In this document: in pieces, positions 18,133-26,129 of the stretch
Numbering within the stretch: position 1 is the stretch's first letter
Layout of the letters: every line of letters begins with the position of its first letter
Assembly: GCA_017459665.1 (NCBI GenBank)
Contig: JAFUCN010000017.1
Span: 1 to 50,014 of the forward strand
Source: Methanobrevibacter sp.
Lineage (GTDB): Archaea; Methanobacteriota; Methanobacteria; Methanobacteriales; Methanobacteriaceae
Direction of reading: 5' to 3'
DNA length: 50,014 bases
The notes under the pieces: generated by a model
Seen by the model: the letters and a program-made list of their open reading frames with translations, nothing else
Database searches by the model: none
Told to the model about the DNA's origin: nothing
Made by a program: the position numbers and the translations under genes

Positions 18133-18825
18133 ATGATATATTCAACAGAAATTGAAAATATGTGTCCTGTTCGCAAAGGTGCAAATCATGACCCTGCTCC
18201 AATCCCTGAAGAGGGAAAATGGGTTAAAGCAAAACAGATTTCAGACATTTCCGGTTTTACCCACGGAATCGGCTGGTGCGCACCGCAACAGGGATGCTGC
18301 AAACTGACATTAAACGTTAAGGACGGAATCATAGAAGAGGCATTAATTGAAACTCTAGGATGTTCAGGTATGACACACTCAGCTGCAATGGCCGGAGAGA
18401 TACTTGTCGGTAAAACAATCCTTGAAGCATTGAATACAGATTTGGTATGTGATGCTATAAACACCGCAATGCGTGAATTATTCTTACAGATTGTTTACGG
18501 AAGAACCCAATCAGCATTTTCTGAAGGAGGTCTTCAAATCGGTGCAGGCCTTGAAGATTTAGGAAAAGGCCACAGAAGCCAAGTCGGAACAATCCACTCA
18601 ACAAAAGCAAAAGGTCCAAGATACCTTGAACTTACAGAAGGCTACATTACCGAAATTGGTCTTGACGAAGACGATGAGATTATCGGATATAAATACATTA
18701 ACCTTGGCGTAATGCTTGATGCAATAAAGGATGGTGTTGACCCGACCGAAGCAATCGAAAAGGCAACAGGCCAGTATGGAAGATTCGATGATGCGGCCAA
18801 AAAAATAGACCCAAGGAGGGAATGA
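18133..18825 (+). CDS. Iron-sulfur cluster assembly scaffold-like protein, partner of GGGtGRT protein
   Basis: 230 residues from the ATG at 18133, which follows TTGGAGAAAAAAG; a frame extending to 18058 has no ribosome site. The NifU/IscU-like core shows GWCAPQQGCCKLTLNVKDGIIEEALIETLGCSGMTHSAAMAGEILVGKTILEAL, with cysteines placed as in scaffold proteins. The C-terminal part is specific to this subfamily. It overlaps the next gene at the ATGA junction, forming the conserved scaffold/GGGtGRT pair known from anaerobic bacteria and archaea. The target of the delivered cluster is unknown. Confidence 0.82.
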   Translation: MIYSTEIENMCPVRKGANHDPAPIPEEGKWVKAKQISDISGFTHGIGWCAPQQGCCKLTLNVKDGIIEEALIETLGCSGMTHSAAMAGEILVGKTILEALNTDLVCDAINTAMRELFLQIVYGRTQSAFSEGGLQIGAGLEDLGKGHRSQVGTIHSTKAKGPRYLELTEGYITEIGLDEDDEIIGYKYINLGVMLDAIKDGVDPTEAIEKATGQYGRFDDAAKKIDPRRE

Positions 18826-18827
18826 TT

Positions 18828-19829
18828 ATGGCATTGTTTGAAAGTTATGAAAGAAGAATAGATCAAATCATTCCGGTTCTTGAAAAATATGACATTAAGG
18901 ATTTGGATGAAGCAAGACAGATATGCCTTGACAAAGGATTTGACCCTGCTGAAATCGTAAAAGGAGTTCAACCGATCTGTTTTGAAAACGCATGCTGGGC
19001 ATACACTGTAGGTGCTGCAATAGCTATTAAACAGGGGTGCACCAAAGCATCCGATGCTGCAAAGGCAATAGGTGAAGGACTTCAGTCATTCTGCATTCCG
19101 GGAAGTGTAGCTGATGACAGAAAAGTAGGATTAGGTCACGGTAACCTTGCATCAATGCTTTTAAGTGATGAAAGCGAATGCTTTGCATTCCTTGCAGGTC
19201 ACGAAAGTTTTGCAGCAGCAGAAGGTGCAATTGGAATTGCAAACTCAGCAAATGAAGTAAGGGAAAAACCTTTAAGGGTTATATTGAACGGTCTTGGAAA
19301 AGACGCAGCATTGATTATTTCAAGAATCAACGGATTTACCCATGTTGAAACAGAATTCGACTACTTCACAGGTGAAGTTAAAGTAATTAAGGAAAAGGCA
19401 TACTCTGAGGGTGAAAGGGCAAAGGTCAGATGCTATGGTGCTGACGATGTACGTGAAGGTGTAGCAATCATGCATCTTGAAGGTGTTGACGTATCAATTA
19501 CAGGTAACTCAACAAACCCAACCCGTTTCCAGCATCCTGTAGCCGGAACATACAAAAAGGAATGTATCGCACAAGGCAAAAAATACTTCTCAGTTGCATC
19601 CGGTGGAGGAACAGGAAGAACCCTGCACCCTGATAACATGGCAGCAGGACCTGCATCATACGGTATGACAGATACCTTGGGAAGAATGCACTCTGACGCT
19701 CAATTTGCAGGTTCATCATCCGTACCTGCGCACGTGGAAATGATGGGACTCATCGGTATGGGTAACAACCCGATGGTAGGAGCTTCAGTGGCAGTCGCTG
19801 TAGCTGTCGAAAAAGCAATGAAAAAATAG
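18828..19829 (+). CDS. GGGtGRT family protein
   Basis: 333 residues (MALFESYERRIDQI). AAGGAGGG at 18813-18820 is 7 bp from the ATG at 18828 but only 1 bp from the ATG at 18822, so the later start is chosen. The name-giving signature SGGGTGRTLHPDNMAAGPASYG is present, together with the conserved GLGHGNLASMLL and FAFLAGHESFAAAEGAIGIANSA. The family is of unknown biochemical function and nearly always adjoins the Fe-S scaffold-like gene seen upstream, so a role in Fe-S or related metallocofactor handling is inferred. A hairpin terminator follows. Confidence 0.85.
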   Translation: MALFESYERRIDQIIPVLEKYDIKDLDEARQICLDKGFDPAEIVKGVQPICFENACWAYTVGAAIAIKQGCTKASDAAKAIGEGLQSFCIPGSVADDRKVGLGHGNLASMLLSDESECFAFLAGHESFAAAEGAIGIANSANEVREKPLRVILNGLGKDAALIISRINGFTHVETEFDYFTGEVKVIKEKAYSEGERAKVRCYGADDVREGVAIMHLEGVDVSITGNSTNPTRFQHPVAGTYKKECIAQGKKYFSVASGGGTGRTLHPDNMAAGPASYGMTDTLGRMHSDAQFAGSSSVPAHVEMMGLIGMGNNPMVGASVAVAVAVEKAMKK

Positions 19830-19857
19830 GGATTTACTTCCCTTTTTACTCTTTTTT
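19828..19857 (+). terminator. Hairpin plus T-rich tract
   Basis: AGGGA (19828-19832) and TCCCT (19839-19843) flank a 6-nt loop and are followed by T-rich sequence. The element lies between the GGGtGRT gene and the Nudix gene. Confidence 0.5.
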
Positions 19858-19871
19858 TAGGATGTTTTAAC

Positions 19872-20291
19872 ATGTCTGATATGTGGGGACTTGCTGCTAA
19901 AGGAATCTGTGAATATAACGGAAAGATACTGCTTTTAAAAATAAGATCCAAATCATCTCATGATGCAGGAAAATGGGAAATTCCTGGTGGAAAAGTCAAA
20001 AAAGGAGAATTTTTTGATGTTGCCCTAAAAAGGGAATACATGGAAGAGACAGGTTTGGAGATAAATGTTGATTCGTTGTATAATGTCATTCAAAGGGATT
20101 ATGTAGCATGCAAAACCAATGAAAAGATAAAATCAATCCAACTGATTATGAATGTAAGCTCAAATAGTGATGAAGTTACAATAAGTGAAGAGCATGATGA
20201 TTACGGTTGGTTTACAAAAGAAGAAGTAAATCAGATGATTGATGATGGTTTACTTGCAACAGCAGCGGTTAATGCATTTTTAAAATCATAA
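19872..20291 (+). CDS. Nudix hydrolase
   Basis: 139 residues. The Nudix box is complete and canonical from Gly40 to Leu62 (GKVKKGE...REYMEETGL, pattern Gx5Ex7REUxEExGU), which binds Mg2+ and hydrolyses nucleoside diphosphates linked to another group. KWEIPGG before the box resembles MutT-like oxidised-dNTP pyrophosphatases and other small Nudix enzymes, but the substrate cannot be assigned. The stop codon's final A is the first base of the left 31-bp cassette repeat. Confidence 0.88.
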   Translation: MSDMWGLAAKGICEYNGKILLLKIRSKSSHDAGKWEIPGGKVKKGEFFDVALKREYMEETGLEINVDSLYNVIQRDYVACKTNEKIKSIQLIMNVSSNSDEVTISEEHDDYGWFTKEEVNQMIDDGLLATAAVNAFLKS

Positions 20292-20321
20292 TTTCAAAGC
20301 GTGACAATTTGTCACGGTTTG
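20291..20321. repeat. Left copy of exact 31-bp direct repeat (palindromic core)
   Basis: Identical over 31 bases to 21667-21697. Its core CGTGACAATTTGTCACG is a perfect palindrome around one central base (8-bp arms). It begins at the last base of the Nudix stop codon. It may be a bidirectional terminator, a binding site, or an attachment/target-duplication site bordering the cassette. Confidence 0.75.
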
Positions 20322-20603
20322 GTATACTATTTTTGATATTTAGTTTGGATTGTAATTTTGAAGCGTTACAATGTAACCAACTGGAATTACAATCAAATAA
20401 ACAACAAGAAAGTAATATTATAGGATATTTTCTGTTCATAGCATTATTTGGTTAATATGTACATTTTCAATAAATATGCACAAATCTTCCTTTTTTCACA
20501 AAAAGAAAAAATTAACTTCAGGAATTTCATAGTTAAAAATTGATCAAATTAAATATTTAATTGGATAGTTTATATGCAATAGTAAATTATATAAATTATT
20601 AAA
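20322..20603. other. Gene-free left part of the cassette with nested inverted repeats
   Basis: No ORF is apparent. GATTGTAATT (20348-20357) and AATTACAATC (20385-20394) form perfect 10-bp arms. Between them, GTTACAATGTAAC (20365-20377) is itself a palindrome and aligns with the core of the 31-bp repeat (AAGCGTxACAAT), so it looks like a decayed third copy. AATTAAATATTTAATT (20547-20562) is a further 16-bp palindrome, perhaps only AT-rich chance. Confidence 0.5.
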
Positions 20604-20620
20604 TGTATATTAAATATACA
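20604..20620. promoter_or_regulatory. TGTATATTAAATATACA operator-like palindrome
   Basis: Perfect 8-bp arms around one base. It sits between a TATA-like AAATTATATAAATTATT (20584-20600) and the GAGGTG ribosome site, i.e. over the expected transcription start of the winged-helix gene. Autoregulation is a reasonable inference. Confidence 0.45.
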
Positions 20621-20631
20621 GAGGTGTTATT

Positions 20632-21075
20632 ATGTTAGATGAAATCTTAGGTGATTATCCTCAAATAAAAGTAATTGATTATTTATTGATGAATCCTTTT
20701 GCAGAATTATCCAAATTGCAAATTGCAGTTGGAGCTGAAATTTCCAGGATTACTTTAAACAAATTCATTGATGATTTAACAGATAAGCAATTTGTTATTA
20801 TAAGCACTAATTCAAAATATCATTTGAATTTGCAATCTCCAATTGTGGTAAAATTAAACATGCTTTTGGATGAATTAAATAAAATGGCAATTGAAGAAGC
20901 GATGAAACATGCAGATGAACCCTATGATGAATTAACTGATGAAGAATTAAGTAAAATTTTCGATGAAAACAGTCCTGATGTAGATTTAATTCAATTAGAA
21001 AATGAAATTCAAATAAAGGAAAATTATGACATTTACATTGAAGAGATAAATGAAAATTATGTGCTTATTGTATAA
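20632..21075 (+). CDS. Winged-helix transcriptional regulator, first gene of the flanked cassette
   Basis: 147 residues, GAGGTG before the ATG. Residues 1-70 read as a winged helix: KVIDYLLMNPFAELSKLQIAVGAEISRITLNKFIDDLTDKQFVIIST, with the recognition helix around SRITLNKFIDDL and a short wing, then YHLNLQSPIVVKLNMLLDELNKMAIEEAM. The C-terminal half is very acidic and helical, with no recognised domain. The small gene at 21094 follows by 18 bp, so the two are one operon. It most likely binds the palindromes in its own upstream region. Family not named with confidence. Confidence 0.7.
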   Translation: MLDEILGDYPQIKVIDYLLMNPFAELSKLQIAVGAEISRITLNKFIDDLTDKQFVIISTNSKYHLNLQSPIVVKLNMLLDELNKMAIEEAMKHADEPYDELTDEELSKIFDENSPDVDLIQLENEIQIKENYDIYIEEINENYVLIV

Positions 21076-21093
21076 ATTTGGAGGCCTTTTACG

Positions 21094-21336
21094 ATGAAAA
21101 ATGAAAATATTCAAGTTAACAAAAACATGATAATAGATTCTGATTCAGAACTAATGTATGCATCATCAGTAGGTGTTGGCGCTGATGATGAAGAAATAAG
21201 ACTAATTTTATTTAATAAACGTCTAACATCAGATGGCGCCAATATTGAAATCATCAATGAATCAAACAAACAAATAATATTAAACAAATCTGCCGCATTC
21301 AAATTAAAAGAATTACTGGACGAACACTTGAAATAA
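21094..21336 (+). CDS. Small DUF3467-like protein
   Basis: 80 residues, TTGGAGGCC before the ATG. The string MYASSVGVGADDEEIRLILFNKR followed by IILNKSAAFKLKELLDEHL resembles the short DUF3467 family (YANxVxVxxxxxEFxLxF ... ALKALLxxL). Function is unknown in that family. It is translated with the upstream regulator and, in the intact ancestral state, with the downstream broken regulator, so it may act as an effector or antitoxin-like partner. The resemblance is by eye only. Confidence 0.6.
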   Translation: MKNENIQVNKNMIIDSDSELMYASSVGVGADDEEIRLILFNKRLTSDGANIEIINESNKQIILNKSAAFKLKELLDEHLK

Positions 21337-21349
21337 TTTAGGTGGTTTC

Positions 21350-21639
21350 ATGGGTGTGAATCAACAAAAAAGAACAGAAATCCGAGTGGACATATTGTAT
21401 TTTTTGTATAGGAATAATTACTGGCAAAACAGACACACTCCAAAATCCAATATCTGCAACAAATTATCACAACACCTCTGCAAAGAAATTAATAAGGCAT
21501 TAACACGATTATACAAGACAAATTAATCAGATATAAGAAAACCAATCATGGGGACGATATTTTTCTTAATATTCATAAAAAATCACAAATAGAAACTGAA
21601 ATAAAAGATAAACTTAATCAATTGTATAACTGGATGTAA
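21350..21639 (+). pseudogene. Frameshifted winged-helix (MarR-like) regulator, third cassette gene
   Basis: A good ribosome site (AGGTGGT) leads into MGVNQQKRTEIRVDILYFLY... for 58 codons to a TAA at 21524-21526. From 21523 the neighbouring frame continues seamlessly as LIRYKKTNHGDDIFLNIHKK... to the TAA at 21637-21639. Joined, this gives about 95 residues with the look of a winged helix: helices, then KALTRLYKTKLIRYKKTNHGDD wing. A single A missing from the A-run near 21520 explains the break. It may be real decay of the cassette or a base-calling error in a homopolymer. Confidence 0.7.
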
Positions 21640-21666
21640 AGTGAGATGTTAATCTTTTGGAGGATT

Positions 21667-21697
21667 ATTTCAAAGCGTGACAATTTGTCACGGTTTG
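21667..21697. repeat. Right copy of exact 31-bp direct repeat
   Basis: Identical to 20291-20321 in the same orientation, with start-to-start spacing of 1,376 bp. It ends 1 bp before the amidohydrolase stop codon (minus strand, 21699-21701). With the left copy it brackets the three-gene cassette between two convergent host genes. Confidence 0.75.
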
Positions 21698-21698
21698 A

Positions 21699-22496
21699 TT
21701 ATTCTAGTTTTAGTAATTTGGCAGCATTGTCATAAAGTATCATGGAACGTTCCTTATCTGTCAAATCAATCTTGTTGAAGTATTCCATTTCACTTTTAGC
21801 TTCCCACATCGGGTAATCTGTACCCCATAAAACCCTATCAGCACCATATGCATGAATCAGCTCCAGAGCGGTTTCAGAAGTCAGATCATATAAGCTGGAA
21901 CTTAAGTCTATATATAAGTTTGGTGTTCCGGCCAGCTTTTCGGTTGCTTCCTCCCACATGCTCCAGCCTGCAAAGTGAGCACCGATGAAGGTAATGTCTG
22001 GAAACTTTTCTAAAAATGGTTTGATTTGTTCCGGATTAGAATAATTGTATCTGAAGTCTCCGCAGTGAACAAGCATGGGAACATTTCCTTTGCTTACAAC
22101 TTCACCAATCCTGAATGCACGTTCATCATTCATTGCAAACCTTTGAAAATCTGGATGCAGTTTAACTCCCTTAAGGCCAAGTTCAATCATGTAATCGAAA
22201 TCCCCTTGGATATCATCGCTGTCAGGATGCAGGGTTCCAAAACCTGTAAACAAATCAGGATGTGATTTTACTGCCTGTGAAATAAACTCATTAATTGATT
22301 TTACCTGTTTTGGGGTTGTTGCAACAGAGTGAACCAGGTAATGGGTTACTCCAACCTCACTGCCGTCTCTTATCAAATCATCAAGCTTACCGTTTAAGGA
22401 CATGTCCAAATCGTAAAAATCTCTAATTCCCATGACTGCTTTTTCAGCAATTTTTTCTGGATAAATATGACAATGTGCATTTATTACCTTTTGCAT
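21699..22496 (-). CDS. Amidohydrolase family 2 (ACMSD-like TIM-barrel) protein
   Basis: 265 residues, GGTGGTTTA before the ATG. The metal-binding start NAHCHIYP holds His8 and His10; later ligands fit VKLHPDFQRF, MLVHCGDFRY and FIGAHFAGW, and the barrel ends with the typical VLWGTDYPMW Asp motif. The family hydrolyses or decarboxylates small carboxylic acids using Zn2+ (for example ACMSD or 2-pyrone-4,6-dicarboxylate hydrolase). The substrate here is unknown. It lies 31 bp after the unknown gene at 22528-23181 on the same strand, so the two probably form an operon. Confidence 0.82.
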   Translation of the reverse strand: MQKVINAHCHIYPEKIAEKAVMGIRDFYDLDMSLNGKLDDLIRDGSEVGVTHYLVHSVATTPKQVKSINEFISQAVKSHPDLFTGFGTLHPDSDDIQGDFDYMIELGLKGVKLHPDFQRFAMNDERAFRIGEVVSKGNVPMLVHCGDFRYNYSNPEQIKPFLEKFPDITFIGAHFAGWSMWEEATEKLAGTPNLYIDLSSSLYDLTSETALELIHAYGADRVLWGTDYPMWEAKSEMEYFNKIDLTDKERSMILYDNAAKLLKLE

Positions 22497-22527
22497 TTAG
22501 CTAAACCACCATTTTTAGTTCTAATAT

Positions 22528-23181
22528 TTAATATAACTGTTCACCAGTATAAAGATTTTCTTCAGTATATATTCTAATCAGCCTGTCAATCAAATCATCA
22601 TACATCAGTCTGTGACCTACAGCTCCGCCCTGTGGAGTCTGTACATTGTTTAAGGATTTGTCTGCAAATTCCCCACAGTTATTGATAATATACCACATTC
22701 CGTGAGGAGTGTAGATAAAGAGTTCCCCTTCACCGTCTTTTGCTCCATTTTTAAAGCTGTCCTGAGGGTCATATATTTTTGTTGAGTGAACTGCAAGCCT
22801 TGATAAGTCCTGTTCAGGTCTGGTTCCACTCTTTTCAAACAGCATTTTCAGCCATTCATATGACTGGCTTATCAGATTTTCCTTTTTAATGGGATCTGCA
22901 AAAGCATCCTTAATTTTCTGCTGGCGTTTTTCTAAAGTGTTGGTAATTCCAAGTATTTCCTCAACTTTTGCAACGTCCTTTTCAAGACATCTCCAGCCTT
23001 CAGGCCTTCCTGTAACCTGAACGTTACCTTCTACAAAATCCATCCTTTTGAATTTTCTGAAATATGGTTTGACCTTTTCAAATTCCTCATCCGGGATTTT
23101 CTGATTCAATCCGTAAAGATAGCCATATTCGTTAGCATCATAACATTTTGTTTCTAGTTTTAATTCATTATTGTCCGCCAT
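22528..23181 (-). CDS. Uncharacterised 217-residue cytoplasmic protein
   Basis: I do not recognise this family. The protein is soluble, charged and has no signal peptide or membrane segment. Visible patterns include EYGYLYGLNQKIPDEEFEKVKPYFRKF, a GRPEGWRCLEKDV turn, a coiled helical middle (LEKRQQKIKDAFADPIKKENLISQSYEW), and a C-terminal part with GELFIYTPHGMWYIINNCGEFAD. It is upstream of and probably co-transcribed with the amidohydrolase. A TTTTAGGCGATTAT stretch directly before the ATG is most simply a ribosome site variant. Confidence 0.65.
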   Translation of the reverse strand: MADNNELKLETKCYDANEYGYLYGLNQKIPDEEFEKVKPYFRKFKRMDFVEGNVQVTGRPEGWRCLEKDVAKVEEILGITNTLEKRQQKIKDAFADPIKKENLISQSYEWLKMLFEKSGTRPEQDLSRLAVHSTKIYDPQDSFKNGAKDGEGELFIYTPHGMWYIINNCGEFADKSLNNVQTPQGGAVGHRLMYDDLIDRLIRIYTEENLYTGEQLY

Positions 23182-23376
23182 ATAATCGCCTAAAATTTGT
23201 TCTATATTATATTAACAAAATTTTTCATTATATACTTTATTATCATTGTACGATTTCAATGAAAAGAATAAAAATTAATGCAACTGTTTAACAATATTTT
23301 AAATTTAATGGATTTTGATTATGAAAATCAGATTTTTAGAAAGTTATTTTTATAATGAAAAATTAAAATATATTGT

Positions 23377-24327
23377 ATGGTAAAAGTAAGCATTTTAGGT
23401 TCAACAGGTGTTATAGGTAAAAATGTAGCATTTACCCTTGCAAGGGCAGATACAGTTGATGAGATTGTGTTTTTCTCAAGGCCTCAGAGTGTAGATAAGG
23501 CTAAAGGAGAAACCTTCGACATGTATGATGCTCTGGCGGCCGAGGATATTGACTGCAGACTGACTCCTTCATGTGATTATGCAGACATTGAAGGCTCAGC
23601 AATTGTTCTTATCACTGCCGGAACTCCAAGAAAGGAAGGAATGAAAAGAATAGACCTTGCAATTCCCAATGCTGAAATCGTTAAAAACTATGCTGAAAAA
23701 ATAGCCGAACATGCACCTGATTCAATTATTCTAATAGCAACAAATCCTGTTGACGTGATGACTACAGTCGCCCTTAAGGCATCAGGATTTAAAAAGAGCA
23801 AAGTCATTGGTATTGGAAACCACCTGGATTCATTAAGACTTAAAGCTTACTTTTCAAGACAGATTGATGTCAACAGTTCCGAGGTTCACACAAGGGTTAT
23901 AGGTGAACATGGAGATCACATGGTTCCTCTTTTAAGTTCCACAACCATCGGTGGTATTCCCCTCAAGTATTTCGTTGAATATGTTGACTTGGATATTACC
24001 CGTCTTGTCAAAAGGCTTAAGAATGCGGGAAATACAATCATTTCCAAAAAGGGCGCTACCGAATATGGTCCGTCATATGCTATTGCAAATCTTATTTCAA
24101 CAATCATTACTGATTCCCATAAGGTCCTAACCGTAAGCATCTATCTTGACGGTGAAATATATGGTGTTGAAGATGTATCATTGGGTGTGCCTGCAGTTTT
24201 AACCAAAAAGGGCGTTGCAATGATTGTTCCGATTCACATGAATGACATTGAAAGAAAGGAATTCTTTGAAGCTGCAAAATCAGTTAAAGAAGTAACCGAT
24301 AATGTCCTTGATTATATTAACTTATAA
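23377..24327 (+). CDS. mdh: Malate dehydrogenase (LDH/MDH superfamily)
   Basis: 316 residues. The dinucleotide fold opens with VSILGSTGVIG. The catalytic pair Asp151 (GNHLDSLR) and His178 (IGEHGDH), and the substrate arginines Arg85, Arg91 (GTPRKEGMKRIDLA) and Arg154, are all visible. The basic residue after the loop favours dicarboxylate, hence malate/oxaloacetate, over lactate. In methanogens this enzyme interconverts oxaloacetate and malate in the incomplete reductive TCA branch. TATA-like TTTTTATAAT lies about 25 bp before the ATG and no ribosome site is seen, so the message looks leaderless. The transporter gene follows by 47 bp. Confidence 0.88.
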   Translation: MVKVSILGSTGVIGKNVAFTLARADTVDEIVFFSRPQSVDKAKGETFDMYDALAAEDIDCRLTPSCDYADIEGSAIVLITAGTPRKEGMKRIDLAIPNAEIVKNYAEKIAEHAPDSIILIATNPVDVMTTVALKASGFKKSKVIGIGNHLDSLRLKAYFSRQIDVNSSEVHTRVIGEHGDHMVPLLSSTTIGGIPLKYFVEYVDLDITRLVKRLKNAGNTIISKKGATEYGPSYAIANLISTIITDSHKVLTVSIYLDGEIYGVEDVSLGVPAVLTKKGVAMIVPIHMNDIERKEFFEAAKSVKEVTDNVLDYINL

Positions 24328-24374
24328 ATTCTTTGAGATTAATATTATAATTATATATTGATTGGGGAATTTTC

Positions 24375-25616
24375 ATGAAAAACATAGTTAAAAAATGGAC
24401 TGAATCAAGTCTAATTTTAAAAATAGTCATTGGTTTGGTGATAGGTGCTGTTTTGGGTGTATTGGTTCCATCTTGGACAATAATTGGTTTTCCTGGAGAA
24501 CTGTTTGTAAGTGCTCTTAAAGCTATTGCTCCTATATTGGTTTTTGTTTTGGTTGCTTCTGCTATTTCAAAGGCAAGAAGCGGAATCGGTTCAAGATTTA
24601 AAACAGTTATTATATTATATTTATTCAGTACTTTTCTATCTGCTATGGTTGCAATCATTGCTAGTACAATATTTCCGGTTACAATTCATCTCACTGATGC
24701 AAGTACCGCAACTGCACCAGGAGGTCTTGGGGAAGTAATGTCAAGCATGATTTTATCAGTCTTTTCAAATCCTATAGAACTTTTATCACAAGGCCAATAC
24801 CTTGGAATACTGTTTTGGTCAATCGTATTTGGAATTGCCCTTAAGATGGTTGCAAGTAACACAACTAAAGATGTTTTAACAGACTGTGCTGATGCTGTAA
24901 CCATGATTGTTAGGGGAATAATTCAGTTTGCACCGATTGGTATTATGGGGCTTGTTTTTACATCAGTCAGTGAAAGCGGAATTGGAATATTTACACAGTA
25001 TGGACAGCTGATTTTGCTGTTGGTTGGTTGTATTGCATTTGTTGCCTTTGTAACAGATCCAATCATTTCTGCTGTTGCACTTAGACGCAACCCTTATCCT
25101 CTGGTTTTGACATGTCTGAGAGAAAGTGGAATCACAGCATTCTTTTCCAGAAGTTCAGCTGCAAATATTCCTGTAAACATGCAGTTATGTGAACGCTTAG
25201 GCCTTGACAGGGATTTCTTTTCAATCAGTATTCCATTAGGCTCAACAATCAATATGGAAGGTGCAGCCATTACAATTACTGTAATGACACTTGCAGTATG
25301 TCATACAATGGGAATAACTGTACCTCTGCCAGTTACAATAGTATTGTGCATAATTTCTACAATCGGTGCATGTGGAGCGTCAGGTGTTGCTGGAGGTTCA
25401 CTTCTGTTGATTCCGATGGCATGTTCTCTTTTCGGAATTAGTGCAGACGTATCCATGCAGGCTGTTGCAGTAGGATTCATCATTGGAGTAATTCAGGATT
25501 CATGTGAAACTGCTCTTAACTCAGCAGGAGATGCTCTTTTTTCAGCTACTGCGGAGTATCATGACAGGGCCAAAAACGGTGAACCGGTTAATTTCCTTGG
25601 AGAATTTGCAAAATAG
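24375..25616 (+). CDS. sstT: Serine/threonine:Na+ symporter, SstT type (DAACS family)
   Basis: 413 residues with GGGGAATT before the ATG. The sequence follows bacterial SstT along its length: LFVSALKAIAPILVFVLVASAI, SNPIELLSQGQYLGILFWSIVFGIAL, LTCLRESGITAFFSRSSAANIPVNMQLCERLGLDRDFFSISIPLGSTINMEGAAITITVMTLAV, and CGASGVAGGSLLLIPMACSLFGIS...IGVIQDSCETALNS. The SRSSAANIPVNM hairpin and NMEGAAI unwound helix carry the substrate and Na+ sites of the family. It probably imports L-serine and L-threonine with Na+. Resemblance to bacterial proteins suggests transfer from gut bacteria (inference). Confidence 0.9.
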   Translation: MKNIVKKWTESSLILKIVIGLVIGAVLGVLVPSWTIIGFPGELFVSALKAIAPILVFVLVASAISKARSGIGSRFKTVIILYLFSTFLSAMVAIIASTIFPVTIHLTDASTATAPGGLGEVMSSMILSVFSNPIELLSQGQYLGILFWSIVFGIALKMVASNTTKDVLTDCADAVTMIVRGIIQFAPIGIMGLVFTSVSESGIGIFTQYGQLILLLVGCIAFVAFVTDPIISAVALRRNPYPLVLTCLRESGITAFFSRSSAANIPVNMQLCERLGLDRDFFSISIPLGSTINMEGAAITITVMTLAVCHTMGITVPLPVTIVLCIISTIGACGASGVAGGSLLLIPMACSLFGISADVSMQAVAVGFIIGVIQDSCETALNSAGDALFSATAEYHDRAKNGEPVNFLGEFAK

Positions 25617-25625
25617 GTGATTTAA

Positions 25626-26069
25626 ATGAAATTGGTTGTTCAAAGGGTTACAAACGCCAGTGTGGAAGTAGAAGGAAATATCGTTGGTGAAATCGGTGAA
25701 GGTTTGATGGTTTTAGTTGGCTTTGGCCTTAACGATACTCAAAGGGAAGCAGATTACCTTGCAGGAAAACTTGCAAAGCTCAGAATTTTCCCGGATGAAA
25801 ACGGCAAAATGAACAAATCGGTCATGGATATAGGTGGCAAATTGCTTCTGGTTCCTCAATTTACATTATATGGAAAAACCAAAAAGAACAGGCCTTCATT
25901 TCACAAGGCCTTGGCACCTGATAAGGCAACAGAATTATTTGATTATTTTACTGAAAAATGCAGTGAACTGGTTGAAACGCAAACTGGTGAGTTCGGAGCG
26001 TTCATGAAAGTCAGTCTGCTAAACAACGGGCCTGTAACAATCCTTCTGGAAAAGGAATTTGAAAGTTAA
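25626..26069 (+). CDS. dtd: D-aminoacyl-tRNA deacylase, bacterial DTD1 type
   Basis: 147 residues, the family length, with AGGTGATTTAA before the ATG, 9 bp after sstT. The sequence opens [32 protein letters not shown] and carries the second signature NNGPVT (residues 133-138) with the Gly-Pro that screens out L-amino acids. The first signature, normally SQFTL, reads PQFTL here (Pro77-Gln78). It cleaves D-amino acids from mischarged tRNA. Most archaea use the unrelated DTD2, so a bacterial origin is likely. Coupling to an amino acid importer is plausible but may be chance. Confidence 0.88.
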   Translation: MKLVVQRVTNASVEVEGNIVGEIGEGLMVLVGFGLNDTQREADYLAGKLAKLRIFPDENGKMNKSVMDIGGKLLLVPQFTLYGKTKKNRPSFHKALAPDKATELFDYFTEKCSELVETQTGEFGAFMKVSLLNNGPVTILLEKEFES

Positions 26070-26129
26070 TAACAACTTAAATACAAAAATTTAAAAAGTC
26101 TGAAGTATTAATATAATTTTAGTAAACAC

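Noticed and set aside
23182-23200. TTTTAGGC before the gene at 22528-23181 as another palindrome site
   Set aside because: Only half of the palindrome is present and it sits where the ribosome site belongs.
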